From Hofstenia miamia (taxonomy: Eukaryota > Xenacoelomorpha > Acoela), in assembly GCA_004352715.1 (NCBI GenBank), contig SCFE01000030.1, positions 775,266 through 839,265 of the forward strand: a stretch of 64,000 bases of DNA, given 5' to 3'. Under the pieces are notes generated by a model, which did no database searches, was not told the origin of the DNA, and was given only the letters and a program-made list of their open reading frames with translations. Both the position numbers and the translations under genes were made by a program. Positions 19,389-29,589 of the stretch are shown here, piece by piece. Within the stretch, counting starts at the first letter, position 1. The number at the start of each line of letters is the position of its first letter.

Positions 19389-19679
19389 AACTGGTATGAG
19401 CGTAACTTTCATCATATTGCATTTACAGAGGGGAACCTCACAAGTGGACAAATGATTCAATTTATTGATTCATTAAATCTATCAACTCGAAAAAACACGA
19501 TGTCTTGGGGATGTGATGCTATGAACTGCGAATTTCTTAGCTGTATAATCTCCCAGCTGGTGGCGAATTTATTAAATTTTGGATATCGATACCTGCAGAA
19601 CACGTTGGATTCCATCGAATGTATAAAAGACTATTACAGATGTGCACACCGAATGAAGACTCATGGCATATATTACTAG
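19386..19679 (+). CDS. unknown ORF interrupted at its 5' side by a LINE
   Basis: Open from the LINE tail to TAG at 19677-19679, with a first Met at 19452 (MIQFIDSLNLSTRKN). Residues upstream of that Met (NWYERNFHHIAFTEGNLTSG) look like ordinary protein, so the LINE probably landed inside a longer element gene and removed its start. Cysteines at CDAMNCEFLSC; no recognised domain. An overlapping frame (19619-19840) is hydrophobic and AT-driven and I do not count it. Confidence 0.35.
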   Translation, partial: FNWYERNFHHIAFTEGNLTSGQMIQFIDSLNLSTRKNTMSWGCDAMNCEFLSCIISQLVANLLNFGYRYLQNTLDSIECIKDYYRCAHRMKTHGIYY

Positions 19680-19896
19680 TAAATGTAAATTTAAGAAATA
19701 CAGAGCAAATGAATTATTTTTACTATTTTTTCTTAAACTCTGATTTATTTATTTATTACCGTGTTTCACGTATAAATGAAATTTTTCGAGTTAGAGGACT
19801 TATAAAGTCTTTTGTAATTGATAATTTTTTATTAGTATAATATTTTATTTAAAAAAATAGTGTTACATGAGGAAAAAGCAACGATGAAAACAAAAG

Positions 19897-20274
19897 CTAT
19901 ATTTTTATTTTGCTAAACTCCAATACAATCCAATTTACATTATTACCATAAGTTGAGGTTTCCATATCATCGTTGCGGAAAAGTTTTTTATTTACCAAAA
20001 TCTTGCAATTTTCACCAAGCGTGTTAACATAACGTCTAGGAAGAAAGTACCGGTAATTAAACCTGTTGCTGAGTTTAATCTTTACTGCAATACCATATCT
20101 CATATTCAGCTGAACAGCGTCTTCGATTGTAAACCATTGTTTTTTTGGAAGTTTGCTAGCAGGGCATGCGCTTGAAAAAGTATGTGATGATAGTAGCGGT
20201 TGGGAGTTGACATTGTTTAAGCGTTGTAAAACATTGTCATCATCATCCATGTTGGAGATGGGGAAGACAATCAC
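19897..20274 (-). CDS. small RYG/YLP-signature protein C (125 aa or longer, N-terminus broken)
   Basis: The core reads QLNMRYGIAVKIKLSN...YFLPRRYVNTLG, the same signature as the proteins at 7145 and 14767, and is followed by a more complete C-terminal domain ending VNWIVLEFSKIKI. Upstream on the minus strand, in the same frame after one in-frame TGA near 20299-20301, a Pro-rich basic stretch (QPPPAPVKEKRKAQ) and LSTLFDDLCTSPQP continue to about 20440, so the annotated Met may be a remnant of a longer protein. CATTGGCTGGTCAATCTATATATT near 20530-20555 could be its promoter. It lies next to the right TIR and points inward. Confidence 0.55.
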   Translation of the reverse strand: MIVFPISNMDDDDNVLQRLNNVNSQPLLSSHTFSSACPASKLPKKQWFTIEDAVQLNMRYGIAVKIKLSNRFNYRYFLPRRYVNTLGENCKILVNKKLFRNDDMETSTYGNNVNWIVLEFSKIKI

Positions 20275-20624
20275 ATTGTTATTGACTGTAGGACGCCTTC
20301 ATTTGTGTTGAGCCTTACGTTTTTCTTTTACTGGCGCGGGTGGAGGTTGAAACATCTCTTGTGTTAGTGGGTTATACCCATGCGATGGCTGCGGAGATGT
20401 GCATAGATCATCAAACAGGGTACTCAGTGAACGGATGCTAGCGTTTCAATAGACATTGCCAAAAGTGAGAGACGAAATTGTGTATAAGAAGAATAATGAT
20501 TTTATCAGAAGAAATGAGGAATATATAGATTGACCAGCCAATGGAAATACATTTGAATTTATGGAAAAGAATTATTGGTTGAAAAAAGCCGTGATACAAT
20601 AAAACGTGTTACAATGAATTTTGA

Positions 20625-21070
20625 CAAATGCAAAATGCGATTTTGAAAGTTTTCCCAAATTATATTATACATGTACGTTTTTCAAAATTATGGAAAATTT
20701 GATACGCATGGTTTGTCATTGTATTCTGTTTTTACATGTAATTGAAAATTAGTTTGTAATATTATGTGTACGTATCCCAGAAGGATTTGTTATAATAAGG
20801 TATATATTAACGTGATGTATGCAAACAAATGTGATATTAACAAAGTGAAATTAGTCATACCAAAACAGTGTAAAAATTGACTCAGCATGTAAATGAATTA
20901 CCATGAAAATCAATTAGCAGTTGTCAAAAAATACATTAGTAGCTGTCAAGTAGAGATGAGTCACTAATTAAATCATCCTCGCCAATATTCACGGTCTGTC
21001 ACGTGACGTCATGAGCTCTCGACCAATCAGAGGGGTTTTTGTGCGTTCTCCCTCCCCTATATACACTACT
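20625..21070. repeat. right terminal inverted repeat of element 1
   Basis: Inverse of 1489-1943, about 95 percent identical. Contains the same CCAAT box, CRE/E-box (here fused as CACGTGACGTCA) and terminal TATATACACTACT. Confidence 0.85.
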
Positions 21071-21076
21071 CATACC
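21071..21076. repeat. right target-site duplication of element 1 (CATACC)
   Basis: Pairs with CACACC at 1483-1488; on the opposite strand it reads GGTATG, the same hexamer that flanks element 2. Confidence 0.75.
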
Positions 21077-21700
21077 CAATCTGAAAAAGTTGCATTAATT
21101 TTAACTCTTTGCATACGATTGTATAAGTAACTGAAAATGAGAAATATGCTGTCATTAGAAAAACCTAGAAATGACTTAATGTAGTAAGATACTGTAATCG
21201 AACGCTTTTGAGAGGTCTAAGCAAGCAATTGCTGAGTATTCAATATCATTTATTTTTCATCATTTTTCTGGAGCTTTTACTAAAGCGTTGCTCACAGAAA
21301 TACCTTTACAAAAACCATATTGTGTTTTGGAGTAGAGATCATGTTTACAAAGATGCTAGTTAATTTTATTAAAAAGAATTCGTTCAAATATTTTGCTGAT
21401 TGGAGAGGTGATTGAAATGGGCCTATAAGTTACATAAGTTACACAATCTTCGGGATCATTATTTTAATAATGGTGTTATATTTGTCAATTTTAATTCATC
21501 TGGAAAAAAGAGTGTATTTAAAATGTAGCATATTGGTTCAACTGTTAAGTCACCTGAGATTTATAGAAACCACGTTGGTATTAGAGAGGGTCCACAGGAT
21601 TTATTTCTTAAACATTGTATCGATTTTATGATTTCATATTTTGTTGCAAAACGAAAAGAGAAAGAGGGTGGAGGTCTATAATAATTATAATGAGTGCATT
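21077..21700 (-). pseudogene. LINE B reverse transcriptase, 5' half, split by element 1
   Basis: Minus-strand frames show QYGFCKGISVSNAL, then AIACLDLSKAFD (RT palm block A with the first catalytic Asp) and RMQRVKINATFSDW ending at the insertion point. The downstream half with IPQGTILGP and YADD is at 1000-1482. Frame breaks are present, so the copy was probably already inactive or has decayed since. Confidence 0.85.
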
Positions 21701-21739
21701 TATTTTGACCAGTGACCAAATGATCTTAAAAATAAAAAT

Positions 21740-22243
21740 GCAATGAATAATACATTTACAAAACTAGGAGTAATTAATATGGAAGGACATTTTGATTTGA
21801 GTAAGAATGAACGATTTGGCCAAGCGATTTGTTCTAGTAGTTATATCATGTCGTCTGTGAGCACGTAGGGAATTCCCATAACATGTCGCTTGCGGAATCA
21901 AATGATTTAGAGGATGACTTCCGCACTGTATTTTTTCCCATAACTTGTCACACATGGATCACAGTAAGATTGCGTAGGTAATACAATTCTGAAGACACGT
22001 TTTTGTATAATTTCCAATTTCAATGTCAGCTGATAATGCCAGATTGGAGCACAGTACTCAAGAATAGACCTTATATTAGAGACGTAGATTGAATAGACAT
22101 CTTTGATCGCAATGCCATTATGAATAGCTAGTTTCAAGAAATGTATACGTTTGAACGCCTTTACAACTAAGTGATTAATATTTTGTTTCCACTCAAGATT
22201 AGATTGTAAGAAAACACCAAGTAGCATAACTGTGTTCACTTGA
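21740..22243 (-). pseudogene. LINE C polymerase, C-terminal part
   Basis: Minus-strand frame with MLLGVFLQSNLEWKQNINHL and ILEYCAPIWHY, the thumb/connection region of Jockey/CR1-type LINEs (the usual motifs are YLGV-x-x-D and YA-x-x-IW). Its last 159 bases (22085-22243) are repeated at 22926-23084, where the rest of the same LINE continues; the duplicate is a contig-end overlap, not biology. Confidence 0.8.
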
Positions 22244-22244
22244 N

Positions 22245-22600
22245 CTAAGAAATATGTTGTCACTAGGTTCAGACGTAAAGTCAAAGAAAATTCATTTTTA
22301 AACGTAGCCACAAGGCAATGGAATAATCTACCTAACGAAATTAAGCATATTACAAAACTGAAAGAATTCCGAAATAGTGTGAAAAGATTTATTCTTAAGC
22401 AAAAATTCATCTCAGGAAGATCTTGGACAGGGTACAAATTCTATAATAGCAATTACACAATTACTAAAATGTAGACTTATTCTTAGCCTTCTTAGCAATG
22501 TATAGGTTTGTAAATAGTATGATTTGTGAAATATACATGCTGACTTTGTAGCTCAGTAGTCTACAAAAGTCTTAAACAAAATACTTTTAACCTTTTAATA
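22245..22600 (+). pseudogene. LINE C-terminal fragment (plus strand)
   Basis: Frame with SFLNVATRQWNNLPNEIKHI...LKEFRNSVKRFI, the standard 'WN-x-LP-x-x-I' tail of Jockey/CR1 polymerases, then a stop and an AT-rich 3' UTR. Confidence 0.75.
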
Positions 22601-22824
22601 AATATTCACGATCCTATAAAAAAATTTAAACGCTTATAGATCAAAATGGTGAGCTCAATCTTAAAGCATCGCATGATAGAGGAGAGTCTCCTCTTTCTTT
22701 TTCGCTCTAAATCTGCACGTTGACGTTGACCCATCGAGGCTGGCCATTGCGCGAAGTCTCCGCTCGCAGATGCCTCCGACCCCGCGACATTTGACTTTGC
22801 ACACGGCAGGCCTCAATGGGTATG

Positions 22825-22924
22825 AGTAGTATAATAATAAGGCAACCCCTTCTCACTTTTTTCTGATTGGTCGAGAGGTGGCGGCAAGGCCTTCTCACTT
22901 TTTTCTGATTGGTCGAGAGGTGGC
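22825..22924 (+). repeat. left TIR of element 2 with 44 bp tandem units
   Basis: After the AT-rich terminus, two copies of a 44 bp unit (CTTCTCACTTTTTT plus CTGATTGGTCGAGAGGTGGC and a CGGCAAGGC linker). The contig ends inside the array. Confidence 0.8.
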
Positions 22925-22925
22925 N

Positions 22926-25900
22926 TAGATTGAATAGACATCTTTGATCGCAATGCCATTATGAATAGCTAGTTTCAAGAAATGTATACGTTTGGACGCC
23001 TTTACAACTAAGTGATTAATATTTTGTTTCCACTCAAGATTAGATTGTAAGAAAACACCAAGTAGCATAACTGTGTTCACTTGATTAACAGTAATATCAT
23101 CAATGCTTAGCTCAACAGGTTTCTCAAAATTTCTTAAGAATGAAATGGTAAATTCCTGCGATTTTTAGGGTGTAATTTCATTTTGTTCTCATCAGCCCAA
23201 TCCTTTACTTCTCTTAGCGTATTTAATCCATCTCCATGTTGTTCATTTTTGACCACCTCCTAAAAGGTGGTGTCATCTACATACATGTATTTTAGACAAT
23301 TGATATAATTACTCAAAAGGCTGTTGAAGAACAGTATAAAATGCCAAGGTCCCAGTTTGGTGCCCTGTGGGACTCCTGCACGGATGTCCTCCCAATTTGA
23401 GTGTGTCCCATCATCATCAGCTAAACAAACTTTTTTGTTTTCTAGCCGTTAGGAACGATAGTATCCAGTTTATAGTATAGGTGTTTAAATCTATTAGTTT
23501 CCTTTTGAGTAAAGTGTGATCAGCTAGGTCGAAAGCCTTAGTGAAATCCATCAAGTCAGCATCCAAGCTTGTTTCCCAGTTATGTAGTAACTCAATCAAA
23601 GTTAGTACTGTAGATTTGCCTGGTAAAGCAAATTGTTTAGAATCAAGTGATTTTATTATTTTAGGCTTTAGATCAGCCAGAATAATACCTTCCATTATTT
23701 TAGACATTTGATAGGTTATAAAGATGGGCGCATGTCAGATCAGCTACTGAAAAAGGTGTAGCACATGCTTGTTTTAAAGATAAATTCGCTAGTGTGGTTA
23801 AGGGTTCAGCTAGCTCAACAGCAAATTCTTTGAGCACCCAATTTTGGATATAGGTACAATTAATATCAGGTCCTTACGATTTGTAAACATTTATTATTTT
23901 AGACGATGTTACATGTTAAGTTCTGTAATTTGAAGGGGACATTCATTCTTCATCGCTGTAATACGATTTGCTTCTGTGATTGGACTACAATTTGAAAAAC
24001 ACTAGCAAGTTCTTTATTAATAATGGTTGAAAATTCAGACTGATTAAGAGATCCTAATGATTTTCCCCCAGGTGTAATTTGCTATCGCTGGGCATACCAG
24101 CAGCAACCTTGATATGTTTCCAACATTTTTTGGATGAGTTGTCCTAAGGTTTTTATTGTTCTTGTCCTAGTGGAATAATTTCAGGTTTTTAATAGTCCTA
24201 GTTGCAAGATTACGCATTTTTTGAACAAACGTAGGTTGCCATTCTTGAGAGCTTTATTATGTTCTTGTATAGATCTGATATTTTCACCAAACCATGGTTT
24301 GTCGTTGGGATAAGATAGCTAACATTTCATGGGGAAGCTACTTTTAATATTTCTATTCAGAACTTCAGAGAATTGCTTCCAGGCAGCAGTAAAATCCGGT
24401 GAAGTTATCACATTAGTCCAATCGGTTGATGTTAGTTTTATCCCAAATACTATTTTATTCTCTTCAGATTTGCACTGTTTCATAACATAGCATTTCTTCA
24501 ACTTTGTATTATTGGTCACCATTCTGGTCATGTCGACAAAACTATGTTTGCATCCTCCTAGGTTGTGTTGTTCAATAGGTTCACTCTAAAAATCCTTACT
24601 TGTAAAAATCTTATCAAGGGTTTTCTTGCCAAAAAGTTGGAAATGTAACTCTTTGTTGTAGTTAGAATTCATTCGACATAAATGACATTTAGTTGGTTGA
24701 AATCACCGGTTATAAAAATATCATCATAGGGGTAACACAGATTTATGCGCTCAAGACAATCACGTAAGTAGCTTCATTGATGAATTGTTCTTCTTGTCTC
24801 AGTATTGGAAATGTTGCGAGGACTTTTAAAGGGCTTTAGTCTGATCCAAAGACATTCTTTCCACAGATGCTCATTGTCTAAGTATAATCTTTCCCAAGAA
24901 GCTTCAGGATTATGCTTCATATAACACATAACTCCACCACCGGTTTCGTCCCCTAATGACTTAGTCCTATCATTTATCTCAATTGTGTAACCAGGTACAT
25001 TTACAGCACTGTCAAGTATGTCGTAAGTCAGTAGTGTCTCAGTAATAAGCACCATATCAAATCCTTCACCATCAGCTATAAATTTGAGTTCGTACCGGAT
25101 GGATTGAGCATTACTTAAAAATATGTTAGGTATGAAATTTACTCCACTTTTTTTCTTCATATTAAGTCACAAGTCACAAGCTCCTATCTTACCATCAACA
25201 TGAAGTTTGATACTTTGCCTAAGCGTTCCATTAGTAATTAATTCATACATTTTTTAATAATGTTTTTTCTATTTCTCTTCTCTAGTTAGAAATTTTTTAA
25301 TCCCAACTTTCTCATTGAGTGTTTTTAGCTTACTCGTATTAGACAGAATCTTGCGGAGATTCCATGCTAAGGAAAGTGAGGCTACAATACTTCTCGGTCG
25401 ATTTCCATTAACATATTTTCCCAGACGTCGTATGTTTTGGATATTTACACCTTCTGAGTTAACATTCGTGTTACTTCAGCTTCCTCGTGATCGAGATAGT
25501 TTCTTCCAGACTTCTCTGGGATTCCATCTATCTTTAACATACGTGATATTTCTTCAGGTTTTTCAATTTTATTGACTATAGGTGCACTCATCCTCTGTGA
25601 CTTAGTGAATCCAGCCATTTTGTTTTCCATTGAGACCTTTCACAATTTCACCATTTCAATATTTTCTAAATTAATCTTATTTTGTTTTTTGCCAATTTCA
25701 GCAATTAGTATATCATTTTTACCATTCTCAGCACAACTATTGTATATAAGGATTTTGTTTAATCATACTGACATTAGAGTTACTAATTGAGCGTTGGTAA
25801 ATACAGTGCAACTATCATTCCAGTGCATATGAACACCACATGAATTACAATAGAGCAAATCTTCATTACTACTTGCATGAATTGCATTTTCTACGTGATT

Positions 25901-25930
25901 CAATGGTTGACATAATACAAGTTAAATGTT
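22926..25930 (-). pseudogene. LINE C: ORF1, endonuclease and RT (degenerate)
   Basis: Minus strand, 5' to 3': a PHD-like finger of ORF1 near 25800-25930 (CNSCGVHMHWNDSC); an ORF1 C-terminal block around 25290-25450 (RRLGKYVNGNRPRS) like other CR1/Jockey ORF1s; an apurinic-type endonuclease at 24774-25160 (FLSNAQSI, LITETLL, GGGVMCYMK); a linker at 24319-24531; RT palm with DFTKAFD (23417-23707), GVPQGTKLGP near 23360 and YVDDT near 23275; and thumb sequence down to 22926. Frames are interrupted many times. It would encode target-primed reverse transcription if intact. Its C-terminus continues at 21740-22243. Confidence 0.85.
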
Positions 25931-26500
25931 CCTTTAGGTTTATTTGGCAAAAAGGTTCATTCATACCGTTGTAATTTCCTAAATTTAGAAAAACTTCATT
26001 GAAAGCATTGCAGATTCACCTTCTTTATAGTATATTATATTTTTTCAGTTCTTATGTTTTTTCTATTTAGTAAATTGTTAACAAATTCTTACTTATTTTT
26101 TTAGGAAGAAAGACTTTGATACTAAAAATGGGAATAATTATTACTTGCTTTCCTTATAGCAATATTACATAAATTTCGTGCAGTTTTATAAGCATTATGA
26201 TTTTCCAATGATTGGGAATTTAAGTATTTTTCCATCTCTGTTACTTTATTTCGATTAAATCGATGCATTTGGAATCAATCCATGGTTTCGAAACATTATT
26301 TTCAGTTTTTCGGAATATTCAGATGAAACTGAAAATAATGTTTTATTGTATGTTGTAATTATTTGATGCAGATTCAATAGCTAAATGCCTTAATTTATTA
26401 TGAATGTGCAGTTATCGTATGCATGTCGTTTACATATATACTAAAAAAGGGGGACCTAAAATTTTCCTCTGAGCGAAAAGTAATGAGTAATGTCTCGAAA
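25931..26500 (-). pseudogene. LINE fragment (linker and RT remnant)
   Basis: Minus-strand pieces such as NRNKVTEMEKYLNSQSLEN (about 26220) and ILGPPFFSIYVNDM (about 26430) match the endonuclease-RT linker and the GPLLFSIYVNDL block of LINEs. Order is scrambled relative to an intact element, so deletions have occurred. Confidence 0.6.
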
Positions 26501-26579
26501 CTATCCTCTTACAGTCAACGAATTTCTGTGTCTCGCATGCTCACTGAAAATGAACTAAGAGTTGAAAGAAAGCGAATCT

Positions 26580-26864
26580 TGCTGATTTGAAAATTCGGTT
26601 GCACATTTCATGTTCCTAGGAACAGTCGTGGAAGCGGTGTTGCTATCATTTACATGCTTCCTGTATTAAATCTCTCAGTAGAACTCAAACTAGAAAATTT
26701 TCTACATTTGAATTCATCGAGTTATCTCTTACATTGTGTCACAAACGGCTATTGATAAATGGGAAAATCACGCAATGGTGTTAAAAAACGAGTTTTTGTT
26801 GTTAAAGCAAGCCACAGTTATTAAGTCTAAATGTAAAAATTTTTAGGATGTACTCTACAATTTC
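26580..26864 (+). pseudogene. LINE endonuclease fragment (plus strand)
   Basis: Frame FHVPRNSRGSGVAIIYMLP is the 'R-x-x-x-R-G-G-G-V-A' block of L2/CR1-type endonucleases. Short and broken. Confidence 0.65.
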
Positions 26865-27349
26865 CAGTCAGTCATCTCAAGATTCTTGCATTCACTATAA
26901 ATGAGTTTTTTTCTCTTCAGCTCACATTAATAAGACATGCAAAGAGGCCATATCTACCCTTTACATTCTACCTAAACTAAAAAAAAAGATTTTCACTTTT
27001 CAGCTGGTGCGTTATTATATTCCAGTCAGGTGCTATCTGTTAGCCTAAATTTCCCAACATATCACGGAAGTAATAAAATAATTTATTGTTTTAACGCTAG
27101 AAAGACGGTTGCTCCTTGTGATTCTTTCTCATGCAGCATTTCAAAGCAGAACATTATGTAAAAAATGAAAAAAAAATTATACATGCAAATTCAAATGGAT
27201 TATCAGTTTATTTGGTAGTGCATATACCTGCTGTTGTTTTTAAATGAATGCATACACAAGTAAACAAAATTCTAATCTGGGTCAATTTTGACACACTTAG
27301 TCTTTCTAGTGTTAAGAAACACTGACGAATTAATTGTGATTTTGGTTTT
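26865..27349 (-). repeat. inverted copy of 17456-17941 (piggyBac flank and MITE)
   Basis: Exact or near-exact inverse of the sequence downstream of the piggyBac relic, including the whole MITE (27091-27315 here). It ends at the single N at 27350. Together with the palindrome to its right it indicates a second, inverted locus of the same duplicated segment. Confidence 0.9.
27091..27315. mobile_element. piggyBac-type MITE, second copy (inverted)
   Basis: TTAA-CGCTAGAAAGAC ... GTCTTTCTAGTG-TTAA; inverse of 17491-17715. Confidence 0.8.
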
Positions 27350-27350
27350 N

Positions 27351-29555
27351 AAAATTAATGACTAAAAACTTATTTAACTATCCATAGAAAATACTTTTCG
27401 AAACTAAAATGAACAATTATAGTAACCAAGAAATATCACTATTTTTACCTCTGCAACAAAGAAATAGAAACAATTCAGATAGTACTTAATAGTGGCTTTT
27501 TGTACCCTTTTGGTATATTGCAGAAAGCACTAACTTGATTAATAAATAAATAAACAAATAAATAAATTACAGATCTGTCCATTTTAGCAGATTTAGATAA
27601 AAAATAAATATCAGTTTAGACGAAGACGATTTGCATATGAAAACACTGAAAGTTTTCAAGGAAGTGACGCAGATAGGGAATCAGATAGTGATGAACCGTG
27701 GCATCTACATAATTTGAAGCATCGGGTTTCAATAGCGACTCTAGTGATGAAGATTGCAACAACTTAGTTATCGAAAAAATCGCAATGATTCGTCTCGTAA
27801 ACTGTTATGGCGGATCAAAAATGCATAATTTGCAAATAATGAGTGGCTTGGAACAAGGATGTCAGCAACTAAAATGCGAGAGCCAATTGAATATTTTTAT
27901 GACTACTATACATCTGAATTTATTACTTATGTTTGCAATCAATCTAATTTATACGCAGTGCAGGAGAATCCAAACTCGCCTCATCACGAAGATATTGGAG
28001 TGGTTTCAAGAATCTCCCAAATTGCATACACAATGTCTCGGCATGAATTTGATGGAATTGTAATGAAGCTTCATTTTGTAGATAACAATTCTAAATATGA
28101 TAGTGACGCAAAAATCTTAAGTCCAAACCAATAGTAACACACTTCAACAAGGTTTTCGCAACAGCCACCGATGAACAAATTATCAAGATTAAGATAGTAG
28201 AATCCTAGAAAACCCAAAAAATGGGGATTCAAGATCTATCTTTTGACGTCGTCAGGTGGTATTATTCATAAATGTGAATTCTATACTGGAGAAAAAGATT
28301 AATCTACAGAAAGTGTTGGTGTTCTGGAGATATAGTGATACGAATGGCAGAGATTCTTCCAAAGAATCAAAATATAAACTGTTTTTTTGTTCTCATCCAT
28401 ACCACTCATTCAGGCACACCATAGTCAAGGGATACGTTCTTTAACAATAGTCTAACTATTGTTAAAGAACGTATCCCTTGACTATGGTGTGCCTGAATGA
28501 GTGGTATGGATGAGAACAAAAAAACAGTTTATATTTTGATTCTTTGGAAGAATCTCTGCCATTCGTATCACTATATCTCCAGAACACCAACACTTTCTGT
28601 AGTTTAATCTTTTTCTCCAGTATAGAATTCACATTTATGAATAATACCACCTGACGACGTCAAAAGATAGATCTTGAATCCCCATTTTTTGGGTTTTCTA
28701 GGATTCTACTATCTTAATCTTGATAATTTGTTCATCGGTGGCTGTTGCGAAAACCTTGTTGAAGTGTGTTACTATTGGTTTGGACTTAAGATTTTTGCGT
28801 CACTATCATATTTAGAATTGTTATCTACAAAATGAAGCTTCATTACAATTCCATCAAATTCATGCCGAGACATTGTGTATGCAATTTGGGAGATTCTTGA
28901 AACCACTCCAATATCTTCGTGATGAGGCGAGTTTGGATTCTCCTGCACTGCGTATAAATTAGATTGATTGCAAACATAAGTAATAAATTCAGATGTATAG
29001 TAGTCATAAAAATATTCAATTGGCTCTCGCATTTTAGTTGCTGACATCCTTGTTCCAAGCCACTCATTATTTGCAAATTATGCATTTTTGATCCGCCATA
29101 ACAGTTTACGAGACGAATCATTGCGATTTTTTCGATAACTAAGTTGTTGCAATCTTCATCACTAGAGTCGCTATTGAAACCCGATGCTTCAAATTATGTA
29201 GATGCCACGGTTCATCACTATCTGATTCCCTATCTGCGTCACTTCCTTGAAAACTTTCAGTGTTTTCATATGCAAATCGTCTTCGTCTAAACTGATATTT
29301 ATTTTTTATCTAAATCTGCTAAAATGGACAGATCTGTAATTTATTTATTTGTTTATTTATTTATTAATCAAGTTAGTGCTTTCTGCAATATACCAAAAGG
29401 GTACAAAAAGCCACTATTAAGTACTATCTGAATTGTTTCTATTTCTTTGTTGCAGAGGTAAAAATAGTGATATTTCTTGGTTACTATAATTGTTCATTTT
29501 AGTTTCGAAAAGTATTTTCTATGGATAGTTAAATAAGTTTTTAGTCATTAATTTT
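27351..29555. repeat. 2.2 kb near-perfect palindrome of piggyBac relic (likely assembly fold-back)
   Basis: Two arms of about 1.1 kb (27351-28452 and 28456-29555) are inverse copies around a 3 base centre at about 28453 (CAATAGT-CTA-ACTATTG), differing by at most a few bases. Each arm encodes the 5' part of the piggyBac relic: an acidic N-terminus (ENTESFQGSDADRESDSDEP, in one frame near 27650) then REPIEYFYDYY and MSRHEFDG. The arm matches 15990-16580. The right arm joins naturally to 26865-27349 as one inverted piggyBac copy missing its 3' half; the left arm is then surplus. Confidence 0.85.
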
Positions 29556-29589
29556 AGATTGATAATAGAAGAATGATGTACTTAGTTAC

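Larger units (their letters stand above)
1489..21070. mobile_element. 19.6 kb Polinton/Maverick-like element with long TIRs (element 1)
   Basis: Both ends are visible: AGTAGTGTATATAGGGG at 1489 and its inverse ending ACTACT at 21070. They head inverted repeats of about 450 bp at roughly 95 percent identity. Flanking hexamers CACACC (1483-1488) and CATACC (21071-21076) are direct repeats with one mismatch, and the insertion splits a LINE RT frame cleanly. Long TIRs starting AG, a 6 bp target duplication, a size near 20 kb and an adenain-like protease are the hallmarks of Polintons/adintoviruses. Visible cargo is a tandem protease relic, a 145-aa unknown ORF (twice), three small RYG/YLP proteins and an unknown ORF at 19386-19679. 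Polymerase B, integrase, packaging ATPase and capsid genes are not seen; about 4 kb of N gaps could hide some. Many later insertions are nested inside. The Polinton label is an inference; the element boundaries are read directly. Confidence 0.8.
22244..22925. other. contig between two single-N joins, probably misplaced
   Basis: Single N at 22244 and 22925. The 159 bases before the first N and after the second N are the same sequence apart from a base or so, so the outer contigs overlap each other directly and the contig in between does not fit in series. Confidence 0.8.

Noticed and set aside
19619-19840. 73-codon frame overlapping the unknown ORF
   Set aside because: It is in a shadow frame and consists of AT-driven Phe/Tyr/Leu codons.
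27351-29555. Giant palindrome as a genuine cruciform or gene-conversion structure
   Set aside because: A simpler explanation is a fold-back contig: the right arm fits the adjacent flank, the left arm begins at a single-N join and replaces the expected sequence.
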